DNA from: Lingula anatina
Lineage: Eukaryota; Brachiopoda; Lingulata; Lingulida; Lingulidae
Assembly: GCF_001039355.2 (NCBI RefSeq)
Contig: NW_019776079.1
Span: 1,110,023-1,174,022 of the forward strand
DNA: 64,000 nt
Direction: 5' to 3'
Shown here: piece by piece, positions 24,890 to 38,020 of the stretch
Layout of the letters: each line of letters begins with the position of its first letter
Numbering within the stretch: position 1 is the first letter of the stretch
Notes under the pieces: generated by a model
The model's input: only the letters and a program-made list of their open reading frames with translations
The model's database searches: none
What the model was told of the DNA's origin: nothing
Made by a program: the position numbers and the translations under genes

Positions 24890-27075
24890 TCATTCCATTT
24901 CTCAGATTGATTTATAATAAAAGCAAGACATCTTTAAACACAGTTACAGAGAAACTGTCTGATCAGTACTACAATAACACTAATGTAGAATACAACAGAA
25001 AATGAAGCATCTTGACAACATGCAGTTCAACAAAACTTACACTACATGAGAGTAATAGTTGGTTTTAGTATCACACATAGAAAAACATCAAGTGTAATAT
25101 AAATAATTCCATTCCATTAATGATGTTCCTATATACGCATTCAGTTTGTTTTCAGTTAAGGTTAAATGACAAAGCTGGTAAGCATTACAAAGTTATCTAT
25201 TGCTGATATATGGTATTTCCATAGGTGTCCACCAAGTACTGGATGTTAAATTGTGACAGCATACATCTTTGGCATGGTGGGATAACCTGTAGAGAAGTAG
25301 ACCTGTAACAGTAGCCCCCAACATCGCTCTTAATGAGAGAAAAACATTAACACAATAAGAAAACCTTAAGCATCTAAGTAATATCTTAACCCTTCACAGT
25401 GCAATACTAGTGAATAACTTAATGTTGCATGGCACCTATGTTACACCATTTACAGGAAATGTACATAAATCAGATGACTTCTTGGCGAAAATACATTTAA
25501 CAAAAATGATTGGTCCTTGGTAGTTCAGTTGTTACACAACAGCTTAGCATAGCAGCATACTAAAACAATGTTATCAAGAACAGAACAACCAGCAGTACTT
25601 GAAGGCAGGGGTGGGGTGAGGGCAGGGGGCTCAATTGAGACATTAAAATAGTTATAATCCATTAAACATAAAGAATACAATAGCTTACTATCATCTGTAG
25701 AAAAATCAACTAATTTTATACATCAAGGACTACAGGGATTATACAGGATCATAAAAGTGTTGTCACCTGTGTATGTACCACCAGCAGGGTTAAGCATATC
25801 AATGAGATTATACTGTATGAAGTTAATATCTTAGATAACATGTTGTGCACCCATCTGCATGGGCATAAGTGACAGGTAAGCCAGATCAAATACGTCATTT
25901 TTACAGCTTGTGAATGCAATCAAATTAAGCTGAACCACAGTTCTGATCCTTTCTGCAAGTTTCAATCGCCAAACTTGGTTTCATGTGACAACTAGAAATC
26001 AGTAATGACCTTTAAAACAAATTTCCAGTTAAGTATTCCAAAATTGGGGTTAAAAGCTATACACTTAGTCTGAAACTGAAATGAGATATCAAGTGTATAA
26101 ACAAAAACAGCAACACAAATCATAAGTTTACAACTTGAGTATATAATTGCAACAAATTTCTGATGCTAAATAATGACTTGGGATGCTGCAGTGTACACTA
26201 CCTAACAAATGCAAAAGCCTCTAAAAATTGAATACATTTAATCTTGGTATTGAATGAAAATCAGCATAATACAACAAAGGCAAATGAAAAATTGGACATC
26301 AATGTACAGACTTGTACCTACACCACAACTACTTGTGAAACAAAAATTCCCCATTTTTCAAAATACCCTAGAGCAACAACTAGGCCCAATATTGAACTTC
26401 ATTTGCAATTAACAGATTAATTTGATATGCTTGAGGCAAAATGCTGATTTCAAGTTCCTCTGTGAAAATAGTCCATGGCATCACTAACAGCACAGAATGG
26501 ACTATATGTCAAACACAAGGTCTATACATGTAATAAATTATGGAAATTTGATAATAAATGGATGTGGCATTTTGAATGTGGGCTTCATGTACGCAAAATG
26601 ACCAAGTAGAAGGACAGTCCAAAACCACAAACAACTATAATGGGTCTTCAAAAAATGATCAACAATATCAGGTCACACCATCTAGGCATTGTAATTGTAG
26701 AGCAACGGATTCTTTAAAATACTTGACAGCTTGGTTATTCCAGACACCTTACTAGTTTGTTTGACCACAGGGTGGAAACAAATTATCTCTGAGCTCTACA
26801 CAACAAATTTAATCTAGTAGACAGACAAACTTGAAAAAAGAGAAGTTATTTGTATCTAATTGTGTGGCACTCATCCTGTACATCATTTTTTTGTACATTA
26901 ATAACCCAAAAGCAGATACACATTCAGAAATGCATGATCTTTTCCTGCAATATTTGTGCTGCTTACACATTCACTGTTAAAAGCTGCTCCAAATCAATTT
27001 TTGTCATTATAGCACATCATGATGAGATGAGTTTTTCTTACAATGGATGATTATGAAGTCACTCTTTATGGTGAA
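24890..27075 (-). other. Probable long 3' UTR of YWHAE
   Basis: About 2.2 kb without a recognisable coding block, directly downstream of the YWHAE stop on the minus strand. Long 3' UTRs are usual for animal 14-3-3 epsilon genes. I could not place a clear AATAAA signal, so the end is a guess. Confidence 0.4.
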
Positions 27076-27735
27076 TTAAGACTGCTCTGTTTCCAAATCT
27101 TCAACTTGCTCCTGTCCTTGATCACCTGGAATAACACAAAGCAAAATAATGAAAAAGAGTTGATATTGTGTTGAGTTGCCTTGAATGCTTTACATATGAA
27201 CAGATTTACGGCCCAACACTAATAGAAGTTTGGATTACTTAAGGACATCAGAAAATTAAGATAGAAAAGATATGTTTCAGAACTTCAGATGTGCTCGTCA
27301 ATGATAAATTACTGCAGAGAAAAAACTGAAAGCTATAAAATATGTGCTCCACTTGTAACAACGGCCAATCATATTTGTTATATCTTACCTGGTTCTCCAT
27401 GCATGTCTGATGTCCACAGCGTCAAATTATCCCTCAACAACTGCATGATCAGGGTGGAATCCTTATAGCTGTCCTCGTTCAATGTGTCTAGCTCTGCTAT
27501 GGCATCATCAAAAGCCTGTTTGGCTAGACGGCATGCTCTATCTGGTGAATTAAGGATCTCATAGTAGAACACCGAGAAGTTAAGAGCAAGGCCAAGGCGA
27601 ATTGGATGCGTAGGCTTCAAGTCAGTTTCAGCGAGATCACTTGCCTCTTTATAGGCCTTTAAACTAGCTTCTGCAGCGTTCTTCCTTTCTTCATCAGTTG
27701 CAAACTCAGCAAGATATCGATTGTAATCTCCTTTC
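27076..27735 (-). CDS. YWHAE: 14-3-3 epsilon, C-terminal two coding exons (5' part missing)
   Basis: Phosphoserine/threonine-binding dimeric adaptor of the cytoplasm. Exon 27735-27389 encodes [18 protein letters not shown], then [19 protein letters not shown], then [19 protein letters not shown] and [28 protein letters not shown] distinguishes epsilon from zeta-type 14-3-3 (which has SPEKAC at that place). The final exon 27125-27076 encodes an acidic tail ending EDLETEQS then TAA. The upstream exon must end in AT, giving Met-Lys-Gly-Asp-Tyr across the junction. The first half of the protein (about 120 residues) should lie further upstream on the minus strand, but the contig breaks at 29218. 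Confidence 0.93.
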
Positions 27736-27799
27736 CTAAAAAAAACAAGGCAGCAAAGCTGTCAAATGTACAGACAAAAAGCAGAAAATAACAATGCAC

Positions 27800-28960
27800 A
27801 AAATAGGCTACTGACAATTCTGATGCAAAAGTACATTATGCTTAACTGTAAATTCAACATCAAATTTTAATTATGCTCAACAGGTAATACCGATGTAAGT
27901 AAAATGTGTAACAAGCATAAGCCTTCAGGCCGATGGGAGTTCAAGTTCACACTTTGAAAATGCCAGAATGAGAAAAATGAAAATTTCACACAAAATTGCA
28001 TAAATTCAATGATAAATGATAACCCAATTTCTTAATTTCTAATTTGAATTTTCTTTCTAATTTGAACTGCATGCCAATCCTAAAAATCATACTTGAAAGT
28101 TAAAAATAATTATAAGTAAAACAGTTTTCTTTTCATAATGTTTGTAGTAGCAGTTCAAAAAGGTTTTTGTCAATTTTGATGTAACATTACATAATAAAAA
28201 ACAGAATAATTATCACCAATTTTTGATAATTGACTATAAATAGCATGGACGTGTAGAAAACTTGATTACCATTCAGCTTCATGTCCATGGGAGCTCTGAG
28301 TCCCACAATGAATATGCCAAAACGATAATAATGAATATTTCACTAAAATGTATAACTTCCAGAAAAAGAAGCCAATTAGACTGCTTTTCCAACTCAGGCT
28401 GAATTTTAGTCTTGTGTTTCTTTTTTGAAAGTTTGACAGTCATAAGTAACACGGTTTTCCCATAATGGTCATCATGGCAGCAGCACCAAAAATTGTGTTT
28501 TCTTCTATTTTGATGCAACATTACATAATGCTTAACAGCATAATGACCATCAATTTAAATAATAAAATAAACTTATCATGGATTTTCAGAAAATGTGACT
28601 AGCATGGGTCTTCAAGCCTGTGGAGGTTCTAAGTCACACCTTGAAAATGCCAATATGTAACAAATTTAATTTTCACAACAAGACAGCACTGTCCTGAAAT
28701 GTGTTTTTTTCCATTTTTAACAATTTTTTAACATATAACAAAATTAACAATTTACTGCCATTTTTATATGATCAACTAAGAAAATTGATGAGATAGGAAA
28801 AATATCAATAGAACAGTGTTAAATGTCCAATTTCCTCCATTCTGAGATTCTGAACATAGTGAATGAATGAATCTGACAAACTGCTATGATATGAGTTTAT
28901 TTCCATTTTTGAAACTCTATTATACAATACATGATAACAAGTTTACCATCATTTTTACAT
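27800..28960. repeat. Diverged tandem-like repeats in the YWHAE intron
   Basis: Blocks such as TTGAAAATGCCA, GATGTAACATTACATAAT / GATGCAACATTACATAATG and TTTTACATAATCAACTAA recur with heavy divergence at roughly 300-400 base spacing. They suggest an old tandem duplication. No coding potential was seen. Confidence 0.5.
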
Positions 28961-28974
28961 AATCAACTAATAAT

Positions 28975-29760
28975 GTTGTAAAGATGCAGGAAATGTCAAA
29001 CAAACACTTTTATGAATCTTATTAGTTAAATAATGACTGTTAACATGCCTAAGAATTGAATCTGAGGAAATGTGGAAAAACAGCATAACTTATAAAATAA
29101 TGGCCTGATTATGCTGATTTTCGAACTTGACCTGCGTTTTAGTAAGATTAATTACTCCTGTGAGTTTCATGACAACAGGTCTATCGGTTTTCCTTGAAAT
29201 GTGTTAACAGTGTTGCANGTTGTAAAGATGCAGAAAATGTCAAACAAACACTTTTACGAATCTTATTAGTTAAATAATGAGACTGTTAACATGCCTAAGA
29301 ATTGAATCTGAGGAAATGTGAAAAAACAGCATAACTACTAAAATAGTGGCCCGATCATGCTGATTTTCGAACTTGATCTGCGTTTTAGTAAGATTGATTA
29401 CTCCTGTGAGTTTCATGACAACAGGTCTATCGGTTTTCCTTGAAATGTGTTAACAGTGTGGCACATATGCTGAAAAGTGAAAAAAACAGCATAACTACTA
29501 AAATAGTGGCCCGATCATGCTGATTTTCAAACTTGATCTGCGTTTTAGTAAGATTGATTAGTCCTGTGAGTTTCATGACAACAGGGCTATCGGTTTTCCT
29601 TGAAATGTGTTAACAGTGTTGTATATATGCTAAAAAGTGAAAAAACAGCATAAATTCTACAATAATGGCCCGATCATGCTGATTTTAGAACTTGACCTGC
29701 GTTTTATGAATATTAGTCAGCTCTGTAAATATTAAGCCAAAAAGTAAAACTGTCTTCCAC
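28975..29760. repeat. About 160-base tandem repeats straddling the contig join, ending in a CGGCGA-rich tail
   Basis: Units beginning AACAGCATAACTACTAAAAT and carrying GGCCCGATCATGCTGATTTT, AACTTGATCTGCGTTTTAGT and CTATCGGTTTTCCTTGAAAT start at about 29326, 29486 and 29645, with another on the left of the N at about 29080. Sequence 28975-29217 is nearly the same as 29219-29460. After the last unit comes GGCGACGGCGAC (29787-29820) and TCTGTACATAATAAAAATAA. It looks like a dispersed repeat family in which the assembler joined two contigs. Confidence 0.75.
29218..29218. other. Contig join (single N) inside a repeat
   Basis: One ambiguous base. Left of it the minus strand reads the 3' part of YWHAE, and right of it the 5' part of KIF2. 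Neither gene's missing exons are present between. The N therefore hides either a gap of unknown size or a false join. Confidence 0.9.
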
Positions 29761-29938
29761 TTATGGTGTTAACGCTGAAAGTGCACGGCGACGGCGACAT
29801 GATCGGCGACGGCGACGACAGACGCAGGTGATGGCAATATGTACAGACACATCTGTGTCTGTACATAATAAAAATAAAATCTGAAAATAATAAATTGCTT
29901 TTGTACATTTATTTTACTTCCAGGTTGTAACTACACAC

Positions 29939-30881
29939 CTTATCATCATAAGGAACTCCCAATTTGGATGTGACGTATCAATGTCCTGTTCTATTTGTTC
30001 TTTAATTGCTACGGCTTGAGCCCTGCGTGCCTTCCTTCTCTCCTCGATCTTCTCAACTTCTTTGACACAATTGGATTTTCTACGGGACGCTTAACAAAAG
30101 AGAAAAAATTATTAATCAAGCTTTTTAAATATTCTACCACCCTAGTACTCTATTGTGAATTTCTCTGTAGAACATTCCATGACTTTTGTTTTAATACACT
30201 TTGCCACATGGAAAAAGAACACATACAAGCACTATACAGGCAAGGATCACAATCAATTTGACAATTTTTGTAAAACAAAGTGCACATTCCCAAAAAGCAG
30301 CTATTAATCTCATTACCTGCTGCAGCGGCGGCAGTCTGCTGAGCAGTGGGCTGCTTCTTGGCAGGAGGCTGTTCTGCAGGGGGAGGAGGGGCCACTTTGT
30401 TCATCTGACTGTTCTGAGAATTCTGGGAAGGTGCGCGTGCATAACTGGGACGTGACATCTTGGACGAGGGAACTGAAATTGAAAAAAAAAAAAAAAAAAA
30501 TTAAGTAATTTAAAATGAGTTTAAATTATGAAACAAAAAGAAAGATGTGGAAGCAGGTTTTTTGATCAACACATAAGTTGTCTACATGACTGCAAAGTCA
30601 TAGCCTGTATCTTCACCATGCTATAATCCAATCTGCGATCCCATTTCAAAATTTAAAATTATTTTTCAGGAAAATAATATCACTTATAAAAGCATTCATT
30701 CACTCTTGAACTTGTTCTTTTGGCTTTTATTTACACAAGTCCCTAGATAGAAGTGAAAAGTCCAATATTTTAATTTGGTGGGTCATATTAAATCTCCCAC
30801 CCTTCTTGTTCTTACGTCTACTACTGTTGTTCCTAGGGGTCTCTTTTGGTACTGATTCTGAGGCTACCCTGTTACTCTGAA

Positions 30882-30942
<61 letters not shown>

Positions 30943-33900
30943 TTAAAATTGTTGCCAATACATCATTGTCATGCATGCTACCCAATTTGAAGATTACAAG
31001 AAAACTTCTTGTGAAAGATTTATTGCTACAAAAATTACTAGTAATTAATAAATTAATGAGAGCTGTGCAGATGATCATTTACTTCTGATGAAGCACAACA
31101 AGAAGGTAGTTCAGAGATTGCTTTCCCCATCTTACTGAGAACCTTACAGTAAAATTTGTCAAAAGTGAAAAAAAATTTAAAAAAAAGAAGCAACATATGC
31201 ATACAACTATATGGTAAATGGTGATATTCCAAGTAAAGTATAGCATCCCAACAAAATGAACCTTGTTTGGCACAAAAACTGTGAAAACTAAATGTTCACT
31301 GATAAACCTTCCTTACTAAAAATCTGCTCAGGGAAAAAATGGCTAGCCCCAATAATGACACTAAAAATATTGGTCTGCATTGTATTATGAGAGTAACCCA
31401 ATCCCACAAAATCATACAAAATCAATAAAATGTCCTGCTTATACCAGATTAAAGCAACAAAATATTAACATTACTAAAAATGAAATTTGACAAGTGTGAT
31501 ACCAATGCACGGTTCATGCAATTTTCTGTGCACCTGAACAATACCAAACACTTGAAAATCACTACATGTAAAATCACAATATTTATAATTCTGAATAGTG
31601 AACTTCCACTTATAAGCAAATAATAGTAAGCAGGTGTCCATGCTATAGCAATGAACCAAACATATTATATGAAACAAATCCATTAAAGAAACAACTATAA
31701 AATGTTTGTTTTGATTTGCTTTGTCACCAATAATACTGAAAACCATTTTTGTGATTTTCCCCCATATTAAACCTTTCTGCAGTGTAGACAGAAAGCAAGT
31801 TGCAGTGATCACCATGATGTATGCAAAGATGAACTCGAGTGACACAACACTGCTGAATGCAATATCAAAAACCACCAAGTTACACAGCATACATTTTTTG
31901 ACCTAAGCTCAAATCAAGAAAGAAGATTTCAAAAATTCTAAAGACACAATGACATAATGGGACATATGGTCATGCTTTGACAAAAGCTAACTATTGAGTT
32001 CCATTTCAAAATCATTGAACATGATGCAATACACATACATGCTAAATGTATTACATGTCTGCAAATAAAATCCATATCTATAATACAAAACCAAAGAGGG
32101 CAACTCACAGTAGCACATTATATCTAACATTCTTATGCAAAATATAAAAATGTTTCATCTAAAATCTCTGAAAAAGCTACTACTACATTGACTGGATTCC
32201 AACTACCTTTCTGACCTGTCTGGCACCAACTCTGGCTGGTCTACTGACCACTGGCCTTTTAGTGTCAATCTTGGCTGGTCGCTGCTTCTGCTTAGGCAGC
32301 GGTGGTCCCACTGGCTGCTCTTCACTGTACTGAGTGAAGCTGTCACTTCCACTCTCAATGTTGTCCAAGTCCTCACTGATATCTAAATCTAACTCAAACT
32401 GGCTCTCAGAACCAAACTCCTCATTTTCTGCATCTTTCACATTGATTACATCATCACTGTCTAAATTCTCAAAGTCAATTAGACCCTCACTCTCTTCTTC
32501 TTCTTCCTCTTCTTCGTCCTCCTCCTCTTCCTTGTTTTGCACCTCACCCTCATCATTGTCCTCTGCCTCGTCCTGATCCTCCCCAGTGATGCCCTCATTT
32601 GACTCTTCATCATTTTCCTTGGTTAGCATAATATGATGTTAAATAAAAACACATTACACAAAGACTAAAGCCTTATCGAGCACAAACAAGATATTGTGGT
32701 TAATCTATCAAAGAGCTTAACTGCTAAACAACTCAATAAATGTGTTAGTTGAGCAACAGCACATTTTGTGGGGAAAAAAATCCCAAGGGCAGCTGATATG
32801 AGATTTTGGTCAATAATTAAATGAATCTGACTGTGTCACAATTCAAACAACATCAAACATGTCTGTATCTCATCTTCAAGTTCCCCCCCACCCATCAAAA
32901 CCCAAAACACATTTGGTTGTTTTGAAACTTTTTTTCCAAAGGTTTTTCCAGGTGTTCCCTGGCATTTGCTGTGAAAGCAGTTTAAATAGTATTGGATTTA
33001 TTGCACAGATGTCTATTAGACCTCAACAACTGTCCTGTATGACTCATGCTAGGATATGAGATCATCAGGATACTTAATCTACAACAACTTAATGGTTCAA
33101 TATGCTGGTGTGACAGAGCCATATCCATTTCTTTATCATTAAATACAATCTAATGTGTTAAACAGGCTGAGTGTCCATTCACAGTCAGATGTTTTATATT
33201 ATCATTAAATTCCCTACCCAAAAAGAGTGCCCTACAACTTGGGCTACATTTTAAATGTGTGCCAGTTTCATAATTCTCACATGCTCCCACACGAGCAAGG
33301 TGAATAGCCAATGCACATAGAAAAAGAGATCACAAAGGTGGCCCTCATTGGGTCTGCTACTCAGGCTAAGTATATGAAAATCACAAAGGCAACCAAAGAT
33401 TTTTTTCCACTCACTGTTACCAAGTCCACCCCAGTGTCTGATACTGAAACTACAACTGGTTCTGGGCGTTCTGTCCGTCTTCCTTTTCCTAAGCAGTTTC
33501 CCATTGTAGTGCATGACCAAAACACCCGACTAAATACCAGCCACTGCCAAATTTCTACAGTTAAACATACCCTTTTTGTTATTACGGTCAACAATTATCA
33601 CTGGGAACTACATGATGAGCATAATCATATTGCATCTTTAGGCCATTTCTTTTTTTTTTTTTTTACTGACAAATGTCTTTGACTTAACAACTGCCTCATG
33701 GGCATAACAATAGAGTGGAACTTAATGATGGCTGAAGAAAAAAAAAACCCACATATTATAACACTGCTTAAACAGCAAGGCCCCTTGGGCACAAGCACTT
33801 AAGAAAATGTAAACAATGTAACAGTTCAATATAGCTGGTCCAGCCTTCCTTCCATGTCTGCTAACTACTGCTTTTATATTCATCTCACAAGCCTCGATTC

Positions 33901-36545
33901 CCAGGTTGCTACCTTATTGGGTAATAACCTGACGCACACCATTAATAATTACCAAAAAAATCTCTTGGCAGACCTACATATATCTGAAGGGAGGCAATTT
34001 ATGAATCATTTACCTAATACACAAATCTATAACTCCCCCTGCAATGCCATAACAATGACAGACACAATCATTGCTGAATATTTTACAGTGTGCTCTCAGA
34101 TTTACAGAGACAAACACAGAATTCATTACACAGAGGGTAAAAGTAAGAAATGCCAAGAATCAATGATTTTGTGACTGATACAAACTGAGCAATCTCCTTG
34201 CTCATTTTACCACATAATTACTGTAAGAGACTAACCATGTTATGTGACCAGCAAAAAGATGGAGTAACTTAATGAAAACATTTAACTATAAACTACCTGC
34301 AATGTACTATGGCTTGTGCATAAAACATTCATGAACCACAAGCCTCCTCATCCCACTTAAGATACCAATGGCTTCTTACTTTAAGGTGTCATAATAAGAA
34401 GAGAATCTGACATTCAGGTCACCATGTCAGTATTTGACCCAAAATTATGAAAATTGAAAAAATCAGATCCTATTACAAAATGCATCATACTGCTGCCTAT
34501 GTTGTTCAAAATAGTCACCAACACCAAAGTAAACTGCCTGGTTACTGTGTACTTTTAAAATGCAATTGTTAAGGTGTAACTGGACAGAGATATCATTTCC
34601 CTTTTGCTAAGCCTCCCACAAATATATCCACATGAGGTACCTACCCTAGCTGACCTGACCTCTCGAACTGGAGGAGCTTGGACCTCCTCATCTTCCTCTT
34701 GTAGCTCTGGATTCAAGGCCCATACAGCTTCCAACTCAATCTGAAAGTGCACAGGTCCTTTAGCATCAATACTAGCAAAATGTTTACTGGTTGTCATGAC
34801 AACTTAAAGTAATTGCAATAGGACACACTCTCTAAAATTAGCAAATACAATATTGATGATGACAAAATATATCTATTATGAAGCACTGCAGTTTTGCTGA
34901 ATCTCTGGGACTCGACGTAGATCATAACCCATTAGTCTACTTGTCCCATTTCTATCATGTATTTCTCATTATTATGAAAATAAAGACTTTTCATTTTCTA
35001 CAAATAAGTAAATAAAAGAAAATGAAGAACTCGAAAGTTGGGCTCAAAAGATCTCAAAAGTTGGGTAGAAACTTAGACAAGACCACTAAAAAAACACAAA
35101 AACATTTGTTAAAAAAAAGGCTTCTATAATGTCTGGCAAAAATGACTGTACAGCAGAAAAAAAAATACATCTTTTTTTTTATGATTAAAGAAATGTCCAC
35201 AAACCTCTTTTCCTTTAGTTTCTCCTTTTTCATACCACTCTACAGTGACACTCTGCGTTTCCACACTGACCCCACTAACTACTGCAGAGTGGATGCGGCC
35301 TAAACAAAATAATAACATTTAATTATATAGCAATCCAAAGGTAGGACTTTGTGACATTAGAAATTTGCTTTTATCAGCTTATAAATAGAAGATATACCTA
35401 GCATGCCTTCTGTTTAGAGTTACATATTATAGGAGCATAGATTCCCCTTCTACTAGTTTCTTATAAGATCAAAATAAACTTGACAGTGACATATAAAAGC
35501 ATTAACTAAAACACAATTAATCACTTGTTCAGCCATAATAAAGCTTTAAAAGTATAGCTTCTTCATATTTCTGGTCGTAAATTGATATACATATCCCCCA
35601 CCCATCCCACACAAAAAGGAGATATTTTCTTTTGAAATGTATAGAAAGATATGGTACTCTAATAGTAAGAGACAGACCAGTCATTTAAAACTATGTAATT
35701 ATTTTATAAGAAAATAGGAAAAAATGTATCCCAGGGCAGAGAAGGGTCAAGCAATGGTTTGAGAGTAGGTTAAAACTGCTTTATTCTTTTCAGGGAAAAT
35801 TCTACTTGGTAGCACCATAGAAAAATTCTGAGTGTGTGAATAATAAAAAAAAAAGCTACCTTCTGGCCTCGTTGCTTTGTGAATAAATTTTCCATTCATT
35901 ACAACTCCCAACAATAGTGGCAAATCTGCCTTCCAAACATTCAATGACAAAAAAGTAATGTGAATGCATATCTTCAAGGCTTGCATATAGACAAAAAATA
36001 ATATGCTGAATGGAAATATACATTGTAATTCCATTGTACACACAACCCTGCACTTGTCATGGCAATGCTTATGCCAGTTACATGGCAAGGGCTAAACTGA
36101 CAGATACAACACCCCAACCATACTTTGTATAATGACAAAGTGTGCTTCCTGGCTGTTAAAAACCCACTGATTTTGATGCTAGGTCACCAATTAACGACTT
36201 CAACTTGAATCTTACTGCACTGGATGCAGCTGGATTTAGCCTTGGGTCTCTGCACACTGCAGCCATCATTAACTTGATCTGATAAGGATTGGGAATATTG
36301 CACCGCTTTTAGTTTCACTACTCATAAAAAGTTCAAGTTCCCCTCACACTCGAGAACGAGTGATTAGTGAATTGTGACTTAAACTCTTTTATTTGGCTAG
36401 CGGAGCATGTTGGACAGAGTTGTCTGTTGAAACAAGGGTGTGCATTTGTCATCGGACCAAAAGCAATAAATGAAATCTCACCGTCTGTCCGTTGAATGTC
36501 AACGTTGACGCCAACTTTGAGCTTGCCTATCTCCATTTCTGGCAT
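29939..36545 (-). CDS. KIF2A: Kinesin-13 (KIF2A-like), N-terminal five coding exons; motor domain missing
   Basis: Kinesin-13 proteins are microtubule depolymerases acting at spindle poles, kinetochores and neuronal microtubule ends. Exon 1 (36545-36482) encodes MPEMEIGKLKVGVNVDIQRT; exon 2 (35299-35205) GRIHSAVVSGV...VTVEWYEKGETKGKE; exon 3 (34740-34641) IELEAVWALNPELQEEDEE; exon 4 (30472-30317) a Ser/Pro/Gln-rich linker; exon 5 (30089-29939) SRRKSNCVKEVEK then HPNWEFLMMIR. The Tudor-like N-terminal pattern and SRRKSNCVKEVEK match the KIF2A family strongly. All phases agree (about 188 residues). The neck and motor (some 500 residues with P-loop and KVD/KEC motifs) should follow but the contig ends at 29218. 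Exon 3 has two overlapping donors; the one at 34640 keeps frame with exon 4. Exon 1 is repeated at 38020-37957 by an assembly duplication. Confidence 0.92.
30882..30942. repeat. (AAT)20 microsatellite
   Basis: About 20 uninterrupted AAT units in a KIF2 intron. The poly-Asn and poly-Leu frames here are repeat artefacts. Confidence 0.97.
32200..32629 (-). other. Acidic open frame in KIF2 intron 3: possible alternative exon
   Basis: A frame of about 148 codons on the minus strand. It has a very acidic first half (EEEEDEEEEEEEE-type run), DFENLDSDD and LDLDISEDLDNIESGSDS, then a basic Pro-rich end (VGPPLPKQKQRPAKID, PARVGARQVRK) before a stop at 32185-32183. An AG acceptor context precedes GAAAATGATGAAGAG in the same frame and would join in frame to exon 3 using its alternative donor AGG/GTAGGT. 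A donor-like AAG/GTAGTT follows RQVRK, but in phase 0, which does not fit exon 4. So it may be an alternative terminal exon, a nested gene or chance. I do not recognise its family. Confidence 0.4.
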
Positions 36546-36637
36546 GAGAATGGTATCATAAGTTTACTCCAGCTACAAAACTAGTTATAATTTGTCTGAA
36601 AATTCGCCGATTATTTGAGTCCGTTAAAATTTATTAA

Positions 36638-36649
36638 CGCATGCGCACC
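36638..36649. promoter_or_regulatory. NRF1-like palindrome, first (duplicate) copy
   Basis: CGCATGCGCACC lies 93 bases upstream of the KIF2 ATG. It matches the core GCATGCGC of the NRF1 consensus. Identical to the site at 38113. Confidence 0.55.
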
Positions 36650-37956
36650 TTGTCCTATGCGACATACAAACATAGAAAATTGAGCTTTAATGCTAGATGG
36701 AAATCAATGATCTTATCTCAAACATACTTTTTAATTCATTCTTAAACAAAGAATCAGTTATATTTTCAAAATAATAGTTATCTGAAATTTAAATTAACAT
36801 AACTATTTATTGTTTTTAATCTGTTTTTGTTCCGATAGACTTACCACCTGCTTCTTGGTAATAGATGTGATGATTCTTAGCTGGTTCCATAAATTGAAGA
36901 CCCCAAAACAGAAAAATAAACTATGTGTTGGTACATAAATTATCTAAATAATAATCTACTGTTACTTATAATAAATACTTAACAACCTTTTACAATGTTT
37001 AATTTAAAATATGTATGTCTAAATTATTATTTTACTGATTTATGGAGGAATGTTTTACTGGGTTTTCAACACAAATTGATATGCTTCCCTGCACGCAGAG
37101 ACTGGTGTGTTTACATTCACAGTGATACATGCGGCTTGTACAACAATGACTANGACAGACCAGTCATTTAAAACTATGTAATTATTTTATAAGAAAATAG
37201 GAAAAAATGTATCCCAGGGCAGAGAAGGGTCAAGCAATGGTTTGAGAGTAGGTTAAAACTGCTTTATTCTTTTCAGGGAAAATTCTACTTGGTAGCACCA
37301 TAGAAAAATTCTGAGTGTGTGAATAATAAAAAAAAAAGCTACCTTCTGGCCTCGTTGCTTTGTGAATAAATTTTCCATTCATTACAACTCCCAACAATAG
37401 TGGCAAATCTGCCTTCCAAACATTCAATGACAAAAAAGTAATGTGAATGCATATCTTGCATATAGACAAAAAATAATATGCTGAATGGAAATATACATTG
37501 TAATTCCATTGTACACACAACCCTGCACTTGTCATGGCAATGCTTATGCCAGTTACATGGCAAGGGCTAAACTGACAGATACAACACCCCAACCATACTT
37601 TGTATAATGACAAAGTGTGCTTCCTGGCTGTTAAAAACCCACTGATTTTGATGCTAGGTCACCAATTAACGACTTCAACTTGAATCTTACTGCACTGGAT
37701 GCAGCTGGATTTAGCCTTGGGTCTCTGCACACTGCAGCCATCATTAACTTGATCTGATAAGGATTGGGAATATTGCACCGCTTTTAGTTTCACTACTCAT
37801 AAAAAGTTCAAGTTCCCCTCACACTCGAGAACGAGTGATTAGTGAATTGTGACTTAAACTCTTTTATTTGGCTAGCGGAGCATGTTGGACAGAGTTGTCT
37901 GTTGAAACAAGGGTGTGCATTTGTCATCGGACCAAAAGCAATAAATGAAATCTCAC

Positions 37957-38020
37957 CGTCTGTCCGTTGAATGTCAACGTTGACGCCAACTTTGAGCTTG
38001 CCTATCTCCATTTCTGGCAT
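37957..38020 (-). CDS. KIF2A: Second copy of KIF2 coding exon 1 (assembly duplicate)
   Basis: Identical coding sequence to 36482-36545 (MPEMEIGKLKVGVNVDIQRT then Asp and the first base of Gly, donor G/GTGAG). It lies in the repeated contig overlap, and there is no second copy of exons 2-5. It is therefore not evidence for a second gene. This copy, next to intact LIG4, shows the true KIF2-LIG4 spacing of about 600 bases. Confidence 0.9.

Noticed and set aside
30846-31088. Poly-Asn and poly-Leu open frames
   Set aside because: Translations of the (AAT)20 microsatellite.
33251-33682. Overlapping frames on both strands in KIF2 intron 3
   Set aside because: No conserved motif and both strands open at once; treated as chance.
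37230-37613. 127-codon minus frame as a gene
   Set aside because: Lies in KIF2 intron 1 sequence and occurs in both copies of the contig overlap; an 8-base indel between the copies changes the reading, showing no constraint.
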